NCBI RefSeq assembly: GCF_964204645.1
Contig: NC_134027.1
Span: 1,602,485-1,662,484 of the forward strand
Source of the DNA: Tubulanus polymorphus
Lineage: Eukaryota; Nemertea; Palaeonemertea; Tubulaniformes; Tubulanidae
Direction: 5' to 3'
Length of the DNA stretch: 60,000 nucleotides
Shown here: positions 43,316 to 56,186 of the stretch, piece by piece
Layout of the letters: each line of letters starts with the position of its first letter
Position numbering within the stretch: the first letter of the stretch is position 1
Notes under the pieces: model-generated
What the model saw: the letters and a program-made list of their open reading frames with translations, nothing else
The model's database searches: none
What the model was told of the DNA's origin: nothing
Position numbers and translations under genes: made by a program

Positions 43316-43727
43316 AACTCATATCATGATTAAAACATGGGGCCTGTGTTCAGGTATTCTGCGTAGATATTGTTTGGATGTTTCTGTTCTTATTAATAAA
43401 TAATGCTGATCGGTTTCATCCGATAATAGATGAAAGTTTTTCCTCCTGCGAGACAAATAATTGAAAATCATCCCCAGCTCAAATAACACACAATCTACGC
43501 CCTGGTTATCCTGCAACCATCCTCCCAGCTAATCCCCTCTTACAAAATATTCTGATTTCCACAGCAGTAATCTGTAACCACCTAATCCAGCTATTACTTA
43601 ACTAATGGATCATCTATTCTCTGTACGATTGGTTATACCTAGGCCAGAAATATCGAGAAGATTTTTGCAAGATATCACATCCGCATTAAAACTACTAAAT
43701 CTACTGCATTCCAATTTAGACTAAAAA

Positions 43728-43820
43728 CAGCGTGTATGGACATACAGCATTGGTTTGGTCCATTCTAAATTGGTCCATTCCGGGTACGGGCGAAATAGGA
43801 ACGGACTAACAAGGGTAATG
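43728..43820. repeat. Dispersed GTGTGAACG-type repeat, second copy
   Basis: GTCCATTCTAAATTGGTCCA, GGGTACGGGCGAAAT and ACGGACTAACAAGGGTAATG parallel 34928-35036. Confidence 0.6.
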
Positions 43821-44097
43821 TGAAAGTAGCTAACATTGATTTTGGACGATTACAAACATCAGTATTTTCAAGACTGCTTCAAATCAGGGAATGATATTAT
43901 GAAGTTTATGCGATATAAGTGTCATGCGTAAAAGCGACATATTGAATCGTCTCTGAACAACTCGAGGCTACAAGAAACATCGTAACTTCAATATTCACTT
44001 GCTTTATGATTAACATCAATTATGCAAGCTACCTGAAACTTTAATCACCCAGGACTACGGCTTTTAACTGTAGACTGGGAACGTGAAATTATATGTC

Positions 44098-44119
44098 TGC
44101 TGCTGCTGCTGCTGCTGCC
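44098..44119. repeat. CTG triplet repeat, seven units
   Basis: Third short CTG array in the same orientation. Confidence 0.85.
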
Positions 44120-44755
44120 AACGCGACGACGGCACCGCTGGGAATTTTGATCTCGCAAAAAGCAAAGACGAATCGACTAATCCGTTTAAACGAATTCCAG
44201 CGACTGATAGAGAGAATAATTAGCCGAGGAATTCATCGATTCCAGATATATCTATAAACCTATACCTTATGTTTGCGGTTTAAGTCATAACCCTCGATTC
44301 TTGAAATCATTTCCTACGATCACCGGCGTAGATCAAAGATTTATAAAATTGGTTTATATTCAGATCATTCACTGTCATCATTTGATCGCCAGTTGTTCAT
44401 CTCTCACATCATACTTTTTTCTCTGCCTGTTTTCAACCACTGTCGGGGCTGATATCAGCTTACAGCAGTAACACTCAACGCTCTACAATACACGATCTCT
44501 GCATGTTTCCTATAAGCTAATTATGACTCAGAACGACTAGATGTCGAGTGCATCTGAGTCTTATAAAAAACATCTTATAATCAACATCCGAGTCACGCTT
44601 CATCGCAATAAGTGCACATCACGTGCGTCCACTAGCAATAATTATCACCGGTCACTTTTAATAATGAGAGGAAACATGAAAATGCTGTTCATTATCGAGG
44701 TGTCAGTTCTATAGACAGGCGTATAGCTGGCGACTTGTGACTGTTTGAGATACCT

Positions 44756-44992
44756 TCAGTTGTAACTGGTCGCAGGGTGCATGTTGGCTGTAACTGGTCG
44801 CAGGGTGCATGTTGGCTGTAACTGGTCGCAGGGTGCATGTAGGCTGTAACTGGTTGCAGGGTGCATGTTGGCTGTAACTGGTCGCAGGGTGCATGTTGGC
44901 TGTAACTGGTCGCAGGGTGCATGTAGGCTGTAACTGGTCGCAGGGTGCATGTTGGCTGTAACTGGTCGCAGGGTGCATGTTGGCTGGGACAT
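44756..44992. repeat. Minisatellite, 28-bp unit, about eight copies
   Basis: GGCTGTAACTGGTCGCAGG plus GTGCATGTT repeats every 28 bp. Because 28 is not a multiple of three and the unit has no stop on the minus strand, all three minus frames stay open. Confidence 0.95.
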
Positions 44993-45265
44993 GATAGTCA
45001 GTGAAAGTGTTTTAATCTGTCAGTCCCAAGGGTACGATTGGTTAGTTGTGACTGGGAGAATGTCACAGAAAATAGAACACGCGTGACTCCTTACAACTGG
45101 TATCACTGGTAAGGAGGCTGTGTAGGTCGCTGGCAGTCTCAGAGAATCACAGCGACTTACACTCGATAATGAGAGAATATGGTGTTCATCATTTTTAATA
45201 TTCAAGATACAAGACTAGTGAATAGAGTGAGTGAATAGGAGACTAGTATCAGTCATCTGAGACCG

Positions 45266-45314
45266 CCACCGCCACCGCAACCGCCGCTGCTGCTGCCGCT
45301 GCTGCTGCTGCTGT
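45266..45314. repeat. CCG/CTG compound triplet repeat
   Basis: ACCGCCACCGCCACCGC runs into CTGCTGCTGC units. Confidence 0.85.
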
Positions 45315-45499
45315 AATGGATTATAGAAACGCTCGAAAACCATCCACCGCAACGAAAGTAAATGAAAGAATGATTTACACGTCAAGAGACCGGGACACAA
45401 TATCCCGTGTATAGCTCTCCCACCGCCGGGGAGCAGTCGGGGAGCAGTCGTATATTTCATCCGTGACATTCACCTTCGGGCAACAGTTCTAATACAGTC

Positions 45500-45513
45500 G
45501 TTGCTAAGGTAAC
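45500..45513 (-). promoter_or_regulatory. RFX X-box motif
   Basis: GTTACCTTAGCAAC on the minus strand fits GTNRCC-N2-RGYAAC exactly. Confidence 0.4.
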
Positions 45514-48256
45514 TATTCATACAAACAAGAAACAGCGGAGAATATTTAAAAGAGATTAATCCGTCGCCGGCTTCACGCAAAAATATATACTACGTTATAG
45601 CTGACTTTTATCAACCTGAAACTTCATGAGCTGAAACTCAACCAGTGAAAGGACATTACATGCAGTTAATATTGACCCAGGGCGGATCCACGTTAAAAAC
45701 GACAAGTTGTATCCGCGCTGAGACAAAATGGACGCCTGGAAAATGTGAAGCTTTAGTGCATTTTAATGCAATTTCCAGAGACAAATTATCTTTCAACAAA
45801 TTGAGATGGGAGCAATTGTTCAATTTGTTCCCTTGTGATTCACTCATTGTGACTGTTCTATTGGAACGATATAAGAATATATTATTAAGGTGTGAAGCAG
45901 CACCGGGCGGGGGGGGGGGGTGAAGGGGGGTGTAGGGGGAGTCATTCATCCCACTTTACGATTCAATCCTGTTGGATATTTTAAAGCGTTTGATTAAAAC
46001 GTACTCATCGATTTTAGATTCACGGATGGACGAGGAACGGTGAAGAAGGAAGCAGAATGAATTCTCGCGGGGAAACAGTCATCATTATTAATAACCAGAC
46101 AACATCACATACATCACGTACATCACATACATCACATACAGTAGTGTGAAACTGTATCATCTCAACCGGTGTATCATAACCATCACAACGGTTACAGTAC
46201 TGATAATGACCATAGAAGAGTCAGAGACAACCACATAAACATGTCCCGAAGAGATCAAATCTCTTATCAATTTCAAGATTGGCCACTTTTACAAATTCCC
46301 TCAGATTTCCCTGAGTTTTCTAGATTTTTCTGAGATTTCTAGGTTTCCAGGTTAAATGGCCACTGTGTGAGATATAGATGCTACTTTATATCGCGAATTA
46401 ACGCAACGTCCTCAGGGCTTATAACTATCTACACGGAGCAGAGCTGGCTTCCACACCAAACCACACACCACCTCCTCATCACAGAAAACATCATTTTCTG
46501 TAAATTCAGTGTTAGCTGCGCAAATAACCCGAAGGCACAAAGACAAGATCAGGAAGGGTTTCTTCCCGGGGAAAATTGAGAAGAATATTGATGAATGATT
46601 CATCGTGTGACAATCACAGATTTACCGTGGACCGGTGAACTGTGTAGAGGTCAACTTTTGACACTATCCTAAAAACATCATTGCTTTATTTGCAGATATA
46701 AGAGTTTGTCATCATGATCGAAACCTCATTGCGCGAGTCTCAGCGAAGTCAATAAACACGAAATGATCTCAACGTGAGAAAATCATCAAACGACATCAAA
46801 TGAAAAATATTAGTAAAATATTCAACGATCAGTTGAAATAACCGTATCATTTAAATCAATCGATTTCTTCTTATAAAGGGTGGAGCTAAATATATCAGAT
46901 TCTAAACTTTGTTTTATTGATATCTTCTTCAAAATAAATATAAACTATATATCTGTGCTACGACTGCTGTTGGAGAAATCAATGACCGTTTCAGGGCTTC
47001 AGTAATAGATCTATTTCCCTGATTACTTTCTCCGAAGCCCCTTAACAGCCGATGTACCCCCCCCCCCCCCGGGAGTGAGTCAACTGTGAACTTCAACCGC
47101 GTACAAGACATATTTATAGTAAAGGAATTACTTAGTAATAACGAATCAATGATAGATCAATGTCTACACATATACAGCGATAGAGTATTGATCATTATTG
47201 TCAGTGGTCAACCAAGCACTTATAGACATCTCAACTCATCTCGACTGGGACTAGAGTACACACACACACACACTGGCAGAGAACTGCAGCCACAGATATT
47301 AGTTCGTGCCACGGTTTGACATGCCATCACACCTCCCAGACTCCCAGCGTAAAAATCACTGTTCATCCGTGTGTTAAGTATGGTGACGTATCAGAGACTA
47401 ATGTGGTTTTCTCACAATATCAACCATTGTTTTCTTTCAATATAACAATAGTGACAATCTCCCCTGCCATTCCTGGACCGTCTGGTAATATGATTTATCC
47501 GGGCGCGAGCAATTGCCCGCCCGTGTGACTCAGTCTTAGCATTAAAATGTCATTAGACTGTAATAGTGTAAGTTCAGGGCTATTATTATTCCAATATGAG
47601 CAGAGATTACGTAACATTCGATGTTGATAAATCATTGGAAGATGCATTGATTTAAACTAACTACGTAGGTTCCACAGTGATGAGTGAGATTGCTACATTT
47701 AACACTTCACTACCATTATCGCTATCAATTGTCTATTAATTGGTGAATATGTAATCAGTAATCTATGAACAACTCATTCTTCCCCCAGTAATAAATCTGT
47801 AAACGCGAAGCCAACTTCATTCCCTGTACTGCTACACATCATTACATCATTCATTGTATCATCTTGTATCATTACTATATTTTGTAAAATATATATATAT
47901 ATCTATGTTACTACTTGTTATATTTGTAAACTGCATGTGTAGTACAATGAAAATAAAATTCAAATTTATCAAACAGATATCTATTTGATCTTGAATAATA
48001 ATGACATTGAACTAGCAAAAGCATCAGTCATTATAGATATTATCCTAATATGAAATCTATAAGTGATCAATCCTCTTGAAAGGTATCTTCACATACGCCA
48101 AGATCCGAGCCACGAAGAATATTCAAGATCCTCATTAATTTCTTCACCACTCAGTTTAAAATTGAAGCAAACATTTGTCGATTAAAAATTCTCAAGGTTG
48201 AATGATATTATTGATAAGAGAAGCCTTTAAAATGATGTTTTTAATCGTATTATGCA

Positions 48257-48862
48257 CAGGGGATAACTGTCAGTGTAGATTACAGCAGGGAGGTAAAGAG
48301 AGAGGAGGGAGGAGAGGAGCAGGGGATAACTGTCAGTGTAGATTACAGCGGAGAGAGGGAGGAGGGGAACAGGGGAGCAGGGGATAACTGTCAGTGCAGA
48401 TTACAGCGGAGAGAGGGAGGAAGGGAGCAGGGGATAACTGTCAGTGCAGATTACAGCGGAGAGAGGGAGTAGGGGAGCAGGGGATAACTGTCAGTGTAGA
48501 TTACAGCGGAGAGAGGGGGGAGGGGAACAGGGGAGCAGGGGATAACTGTCAGTGCAGATTACAGCGGAGAGAGGGAGGAGGGGAACAGGGGATAACTGTC
48601 AGTGTAGATTACAGCGGAGGGGGGAGGGAGCAGGGTACAGGGGATAACTGTCAGTGTAGATTACAGCGGGGAGGTAGAGAGGGGAGGAGGGAGCAGGGGA
48701 GCAGGGGATAACTGTCAGTGCAGATTACAGCGGAGAGAGGGAGTAGGGGAGCAGGGGATAACTGTCAGTGTAGATTACAGCTGAGAGGGAGAGAGGGGGG
48801 AGGGAGCAGGGTACAGGGGATAACTGGCAGTGTAGATTACAGCGGAGAGGTAGAGAGGGAGG
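48257..48862. repeat. Minisatellite, unit about 50-63 bp, about eleven copies
   Basis: GGGGATAACTGTCAGTG plus TAGATTACAGCGGAGAG is constant in every unit; a purine-only spacer of varying length separates the units. Confidence 0.95.
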
Positions 48863-49647
48863 ACTCAATTAACCTGCCATATTGTAATCAATGAACTAAC
48901 ACTCTCATTTCTCAGAATTCAGTAATGCGACACATATCAGCACTGTATATATACAGTACTAAGTGATATATACGTGAGACATGTCTGCAGACTATACTGT
49001 CACCACTGTAGACTAATGTCACTATTACTAACAGTGGGTGGAATTCAATATGGAACAGCATACATTACACCTGAATCATTCTCCTATATAATTATAACAC
49101 ACGCTTATTACAAAATATATACATATTTTCTTGATAAATCATGTCAATTTTTTAAGTTCAACACAAGATTTCCTAAATTGAATGGATCAATTTGGCCCTT
49201 ACCCGTTTAGGCCAAGGATCCGTGCCTGTTCGACCAGGCATGCGCCAAATTTCAGCACAGTGTCAAATCATTCGTGCTAATTGGTTCTGGAACTGTCATA
49301 CCTCGCCATGCTACTGTTGTTTTGATAGCATTTTAGCATGAAGCCAATGATTTACGTGCGAACGCACTCTTTAATCGGGTACGGGCCCAAATCCAACTCC
49401 GGTCTGATCCGGTCCAGTTCGAACCGCGTCAAATCGCAGCTGAACCCTTGATATTTTACAGAATGATCAAGAGTGTATTTTACCAGTGTTGTAAACATCG
49501 GCGTGGTTCACTCTTAAAAACCGCGCTCCATAAATCACGACTGAGACCAAACAAACTTTATTATTTCACCACAGCAAATATTTATTCGATGTAAATGAAT
49601 ATGTCACCTTACAAAGGAAATTCATTATCCCGGGAGGACCACCGCCG

Positions 49648-52600
49648 GTGGTGGTGATGGAGGTGGTGGTGATGGAGGTGGTGGTGATGGAGGTGGTGGT
49701 GATGAAGGTGGTGGTAATGGAGGTGGTGGTGGTGGTGATGGAGGTGGTGGTGATGGAGGTGGTGGTGATGGAGGTGGTGGTGATGGAGGTGGTGGTGGTG
49801 GTGATGGTGGTGGTGGTGATGGAGGTGGTGGTGATGGAGGTGGTGGTGATGGAGGTGGTGGTGATGGAGGTGGTGGTGATGGAGGTGGTGGTGATGGTGG
49901 TGGTGGTGATGGAGGTGGTGGTGATGGAGGTGGTGGTGATGGAGGTGGTGGTGATGGAGGTGGTGGTGATGGAGGTGGTGGTGATGGAGGTGGTGGAGGT
50001 GGTGGTGGTGGTGGAGGTGGTGATGGAGGTGGTGGTGATGGAGGTGGTGGTGATGGAGGTGGTAGTGGTGGTGGTGATGGAGGTGGTGGTGATGGAGGTG
50101 GTGGTGATGGAGGTGGTGATGGAGGTGGTGGTGATGGAGGTGGTGGTGATGGAGGTGGTGGTGGTGATGGAGGTGGTGGTGATGGAGGTGGTGGTGATGG
50201 AGGTGGTGCTGATGGAGGTGGTGGTGGTGATGGAGGTGATGGAGGTGGTGGTGGTGGTGATGGAGGTGGTGGTGATGGAGGTGATGGAGGTGGTGGTGAT
50301 GGAGGTGGTGGTGGTGGAGGTGGTGATGGAGGTGGTGGTGATGGAGGTGGTGGTGATGGAGGTGGTGGTGATGGAGGTGGTGGAGGTGGTGATGGAGGTG
50401 GTGGTGATGGAGGTGGTGGTGATGGAGGTGGTGGTGATGGAGGTGGTGCTGATGGAGGTGGTGGTGATGGAGGTGGTGGTGATGGAGGTGGTGGTGATGG
50501 AGGTGGTGGTGATGGAGGTGGTGGTGATGGAGGTGGTGGTGATGGAGGTGGTGGTGATGGAGGTGGAGGTGGTGGTGATGGAGGTGGTGGTGATGGAGGT
50601 GGTGGTGATGGAGGTGGTGGTGGTGGAGGTGGTGATGGAGGTGGTGGTGATGGAGGTGGTGGTGATGGAGGTGGTGGTGGTGGTGATGGAGGTGGTGGTG
50701 GTGGTGATGGAGGTGGTGGTGATGGAGGTGATGGAGGTGGTGGTGATGGAGGTGGTGGTGGTGGAGGTGGTGATGGAGGTGGTGGTGATGGAGGTGGTGG
50801 TGATGGAGGTGGTGGTGGTGGTGATGGAGGTGGTGGTGGTGGTGATGGAGGTGGTGGTGATGGAGGTGATGGAGGTGGTGGTGATGGAGGTGGTGGTGGT
50901 GGAGGTGGTGATGGAGGTGGTGGTGATGGAGGTGGTGGTGATGGAGGTGGTGGAGGTGGTGATGGAGGTGGTGGTGATGGAGGTGGTGGTGATGGAGGTG
51001 GTGGTGATGGAGGTGGTGCTGATGGAGGTGGTGGTGATGGAGGTGGTGGTGGTGGAGGTGGTGATGGAGGTGGTGGTGATGGAGGTGGTGGTGATGGAGG
51101 TGGTGGAGGTGGTGATGGAGGTGGTGGTGATGGAGGTGGTGGTGATGGAGGTGGTGGTGATGGAGGTGGTGCTGATGGAGGTGGTGGTGATGGAGGTGGT
51201 GGTGATGGAGGTGGTGGTGATGGAGGTGGTGGTGATGGAGGTGGTGGTGATGGAGGTGGTGGTGATGGAGGTGGTGGTGATGGAGGTGGTGGTGATGGAG
51301 GTGGTGGTGATGGAGGTGGTGGTGATGGAGGTGGTGGTGATGGAGGTGGAGGTGATGGAGGTGGTGATGGAGGTGGTGGTGATGGAGGTGGTGGTGATGG
51401 AGGTGGTGGTGATGGAGGTGGTGCTGATGGAGGTGGTGGTGATGGAGGTGGTGGTGGTGGAGGTGGTGGTGGTGGAGGTGGTGATGGAGGTGGTGGTGAT
51501 GGAGGTGGTGGTGATGGAGGTGGTGGAGGTGGTGGTGATGGAGGTGGTGGTGATGGAGGTGGTGGTGATGGAGGTGGTGGTGATGGAGGTGGTGGTGATG
51601 GAGGTGGTGGTGATAGAGGTGGTGGTGATGGAGGTGGTGGTGATTGAGGTGGTGGTGATGGAGGTGGTGGAGGTGGTGGTGATGGAGGTGGTGGTGATGG
51701 AGGTGGTGGTGATGGAGGTGGTGGTGGTGATGGAGGTGGTGGTGATGGAGGTGGTGGTGATGGAGGTGGTGGTGGTGGAGGTGGTGGTGGTGGAGGTGGT
51801 GATGGAGGTGGTGGTGATGGAGGTGGTGGTGATGGAGGTGGTGGAGGTGGTGGTGATGGAGGTGGTGGTGATGGAGGTGGTGGTGATGGAGGTGGTGGTG
51901 ATGGAGGTGGTGGTGATGGAGGTGGTGGTGATAGAGGTGGTGGTGATGGAGGTGGTGGTGATTGAGGTGGTGGTGATGGAGGTGGTGGAGGTGGTGGTGA
52001 TGGAGGTGGTGGTGATTGAGGTGGTGGTGATGGAGGTGGTGGTGATGGAGGTGGTGGTGATGGAGGTGGTGGTGATTGAGGTGGTGGTGATGGAGGTGGT
52101 GGAGGTGGTGGTGATGGAGGTGGTGGTGATGGAGGTGGTGGTGATGGAGGTGGTGGTGATGGAGGTGGTGGTGATGGAGGTGGTGGTGATAGAGGTGGTG
52201 GTGATGGAGGTGGTGGTGATGGAGGTGGTGGTGATGGAGGTGGTGGTGATGGAGGTGGTGGTGATGGAGGTGGTGGAGGTGGTGGTGATGGAGGTGGTGG
52301 TGATGGAGGTGGTGGTGATGGAGGTGGTGGTGATGGAGGTGGTGGTGATGGAGGTGGTGGAGGTGGTGGTGATGGAGGTGGTGGTGATGGAGGTGGTGGT
52401 GATGGAGGTGGTGGTGATGGAGGTGGTGGTGATGGAGGTGGTGATGGAGGTGGTGGTGGTGGTGATGGAGGTGGTGGTGATGGAGGTGGTGGTGATGCAG
52501 GTGGTGGTGATGGAGGTGGTGGAGGTGGTGGTGATGGAGGTGGTGGTGATGGAGGTGGTGGTGATGGAGGTGGTGGTGAGGGAGGTGGTGGTGATGGAGG

Positions 52601-52700
52601 TGGTGGTGATGGAGGTGGTGATGGAGGTGGTGGTGGTGGTGATGGAGGTGGTGGTGATGGAGGTGGTGGTGATGGAGGTGGTGGTGGTGGTGATGGAGGT
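49648..52700. repeat. 3-kb minisatellite, 15-bp unit GATGGAGGTGGTGGT, about 200 units
   Basis: Mostly 15-bp units with 9- to 21-bp variants, all changing in steps of three bases. Higher-order periods are visible: a GATAGAGG/GATTGAGG pair at 51613/51643 recurs at 51931/51961, a shift of 318 bp. Unit variants with GCT recur at 50206, 50446, 51017, 51172 and 51421. The frame-preserving variation leaves long stop-free frames on both strands (Ser-Ile-Thr-rich, Ser-Pro-rich and Met-Glu-Val-rich), but none joins a plausible protein. Confidence 0.97.
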
Positions 52701-52782
52701 GGTTTCAACTGTAGGGTAGTGGTGAGATTTTCCTCTATTTGATTTCTTATAAACCCTTGGTCTGATTTGTTTCGATATGGTG

Positions 52783-52830
52783 TCCCTTACAAACCCACCG
52801 CACCAGCTGCCGGGGAATGAAACAAGGGGT
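52783..52830. repeat. Dispersed repeat, inverted partner of 4839-4880
   Basis: CCCTTACAAACCCACCGCAC and CAGCTGCCGGGGAATGAAAC correspond to the inverted sequence in AARS1 intron 1. Confidence 0.65.
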
Positions 52831-53730
52831 TTGATTTTGAAACCGAAAAATTGATGTACAGATATATAATGTATCTGGATTTTGACTGACACATTCTTAG
52901 ATTACATGTAACATATGTAAGGTGATTGTCTATTGGTTTGATGATTCTTAATGTCAAAATTATCATACATAAAAATCGTGGAAAAATCTCTGTGATGGCG
53001 ATATTGTATCTAGAGAAGGTCACAGTTCTTGTTGATGTAAAATGTGAATTAAAATATTCAAGCTGTGACAGATGTGACAACGTTTTTCCAGGGACTCTAT
53101 ACTAATAACATATGTGCCAGATGACCGTTTAAAATATTTATTACATTAATCGAGGTAGCGATGACTCATATTTTTATTTACTTAAACTTCCACCCTTCAG
53201 ACCTGACGTCACACATACCTATAACATCAAACTGACTATTAAAAAGACTATTCTTAGATTTGTCGATTTTATCGTCTTTACAAACTTTCATAAAACAAAA
53301 CAAGAAATGACGACGCATTAAATAATGAAGAAATGAAAGTGTTATCGAACGAACGAAGAATTTCACCTATCACCAGGAATTTCTATATCACAATCGCCGA
53401 TTATTGTTTCACAGTTATTTCCGGAATTCAGCACTCGAATCAAAGACAAGACATGAACTAGTGAACACCACACCGCTGTCAGGCGATGATTCACGTGAAA
53501 AAAATCCCAATTCTATTCAATAACAATCTCCCTCCGGGGTTCTAAATCTACATTCATAGGTCATATACAGATCGGCTTCTAAATTGTGATATTTACAACA
53601 CCATTTCATTGGAAATAATAATAACAAGAAACGGTTGACTTTTTACTTAAGAGAAAATACATTAATTCATGCCAGTTTGAACTGAATAAACGAATAAATG
53701 TCGTTTTCTCTTTGAAAGCAGAAAGTATTA

Positions 53731-53854
53731 CAGTCAAACTTGTTTAAGTCGTCATCAGAGAAGTCATCTGTAGTTTTAGTCTCAATTTGTATTTCCAATT
53801 AAATTTACTATAAGCGTTACTTGTCAACGACGACTTAATCAGCGAGTTTCACTG
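53731..53854. mobile_element. Tc1/mariner-type MITE
   Basis: 124 bp beginning CAGTCAAACTTGTTTAAGTC and ending in the inverted GACTTAATCAGCG..TTTCACTG, flanked by TA at 53729-53730 and 53855-53856. CAGT ends with TA duplication are the Tc1/mariner hallmark. Non-coding. Confidence 0.75.
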
Positions 53855-53980
53855 TAATTCTTTTGTTGAGATGTAGAAAATGAAAGCCAGCGCAAATAAA
53901 AGAACTAAGTAACTGACAGTGCGAACTGCTCAGACATTTGTAGTCATTGAGACAACAATTAAATGGAGAGTCTGAGAGTG

Positions 53981-54160
53981 AGAGGGGGGAGGGAGGGAGG
54001 GAGGGAGGGAGGGAGGGAGGGAGGGAGGGAGGGAGGGAGGGAGGGAGGGAGGGAGGGAGGGAGGGAGGGAGGGAGGGAGGGAGGGAGGGAGGGAGGGAGG
54101 GAGGGAGGAGGGAGGGAGGGAGGGAGGGAGGGAGGGAGGGAGGGAGGGAGGAGAGGGAGG
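53981..54160. repeat. GGGA tetranucleotide array, about 180 bp
   Basis: Nearly uninterrupted GGGA/GGAG run, followed by GAGA-rich sequence to 54178. Purine-only on the plus strand. Confidence 0.97.
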
Positions 54161-54325
54161 GAGAGGGAGAGAGTGAGAGATACATGTATAATGACTGACA
54201 TTGGAGATACCTCTTCATGGAAAAATTATTGATCAAATAAAAACTAATATTCTTAGATTCACTGATTAAAAAGTAATTTCTATTGGAACTGACAATCTGA
54301 AATGTTGGAAAGACAAATTTCCCGA

Positions 54326-54387
<62 letters not shown>
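54326..54387. repeat. TA dinucleotide array, about 31 units
   Basis: Uninterrupted TATATA. Confidence 0.97.
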
Positions 54388-54390
<3 letters not shown>

Positions 54391-55063
54391 TCGTAAATTC
54401 CAGGGTCTGAATACGTCCCGAGATAAACTCGCAATAAAAATCCAACCAGAACAGAAGGATGACATGAAAATAATTAAGGGCGAAATAAAACGAATGTTTT
54501 ATCGTTGTCGGTGTCTAGATTCAGTCTAGATTCAGTGAGTTGATGATATTGGTCTATTGGGTAATCTGTGGAAAGACAATGTTAATATCCCATACACGGC
54601 TAATAGCATCGTTATATGCTTTCATTTTCTATCAACATCAGTTTACATTTCCATCTATATTTCATAATGTTGCGCATTAATGTCATCATTCTGTCTATGA
54701 AACATAGGTTGATATCACAGGCGCGGACGAGTGAATCAACTCCTGCAGGTAAACCTGGTCTGGTATATACCGCACAAAATAAGGGTTCGGTCGTAATGTA
54801 CGTATGGGCCGTAAAAATTGGGCATATCTCCTTATGTACTGCTGGTGTAATGTGATTATGGAATGGAAATGAAATTCAGCAAAATTTTGCCTACATACTT
54901 CAAGGAACGACCCCTAATTCCGTGTAAAACTGATTGTCTCCAACTCTTGATAACATTGTTTCAGATTGAAATCAATGTTTAGAGAACACGAACTGATGCT
55001 CGAGATCATCAGGTAAAAAACTCTCCCGATCTTATAAACGGTCTCGAAAAGCTGGTTTTTTTA

Positions 55064-55077
55064 GTAGCCATGGCAAC
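55064..55077 (+). promoter_or_regulatory. RFX X-box motif
   Basis: GTAGCCATGGCAAC fits GTNRCC-N2-RGYAAC exactly. A one-mismatch relative, GTAACTATGGCAAC, is at 59594-59607. Confidence 0.4.
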
Positions 55078-56186
55078 GACAGCCGAATTTTCGTAATGTA
55101 GATCGGTACGAGATAAAAACCTGACTAGAAACGAGAAACAAACCTATCGACATATCACGGAGAAAACAGCTCAGACTATCTTCGAAAATGGATAAAAATA
55201 TAAAACGTAAATGATTAGGATGGTTTTGTAGAGGGTCTGATGTAACATTTGGGTAGAGTCTGAATAAAATATTGATTTTCATTTTCATCAAGCACTTAAA
55301 TGTGTACAAAAACATAATACACGCGATCAATGCGAAACCCTCCCTCGCCAGAGGTGAAATATTTCAGTAATTAGACCAATGAACAATACTGAAATTGTTA
55401 CAAATTTCATGCAAAATTCATGAATGAGAATTTGATATTTTAACTGGAGGCATCGAATCAGTTATAAAACCGTTACTTTCAGCATTCATCATTCGAGGTA
55501 AATTACACAATCTAATGATTTAAACTCTAACCAAACAAGCTATGCCCTTAAAAAAATTGGATTTCTCAATATCCCGGAAATGAGAATGTTGTGTCACGAT
55601 ATGGAATAATTTAAGAAGATAATCGGATTTCGATTCAATTATTCCGCGCTCTAAAAACAGGGTTTAATATAAGCGGGGAAGGGAGGGGAAGGGGAGAGAG
55701 GGGGAGGGGTGCGGGAGTCTGAGATTGGTCGGAAATCTACGTATAAAGCCAAACAGCTGAACACTTAGTTCACCAATGATTTCACTGCTTTCTCGATAAT
55801 GAATGCATTACACGGTGAATATCTGATGAAATTGCCTGTCAGGAGAAAAACACGTCTCTAACCCTGGAGAAAATTACCGCGCGCGTATTGTGTCTCAATA
55901 GTTCAATACATGTGCAGTAATGGCTCTGTAAGATTACGACCGGATATTTTCCGAGGGCTCTCGAGTATTGCACCATTTTCCCTAAAAGATGCAATTTCAG
56001 TGGAAAAATCACCCATTTTGAAGTTGGGAACTCCTGGTATGGGTGTGCTAAGAAACCCTCATAATCAGAGAATGATAGGTTAGGCCTACTGTTGGTGAAT
56101 AGATCATTGACAACTGGTCACCTCAGACCTGACCGGTCACTACACTGACCAGACACACTTTCAAACACAATCCGTCACCACAAACT

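Noticed and set aside
48202-48711. Plus-strand ORFs with DNCQCRLQ repeats
   Set aside because: They read through the minisatellite at 48257-48862 and have no other content.
49566-52892. Stop-free frames of more than 1,000 codons on both strands
   Set aside because: They come from the 15-bp minisatellite. There is no domain outside the array and no clear splice structure.
53835-54434. ORF with Tyr-Ile and Ser-Leu-Pro-Pro repeats
   Set aside because: It is a translation of the adjoining TA and GGGA arrays.
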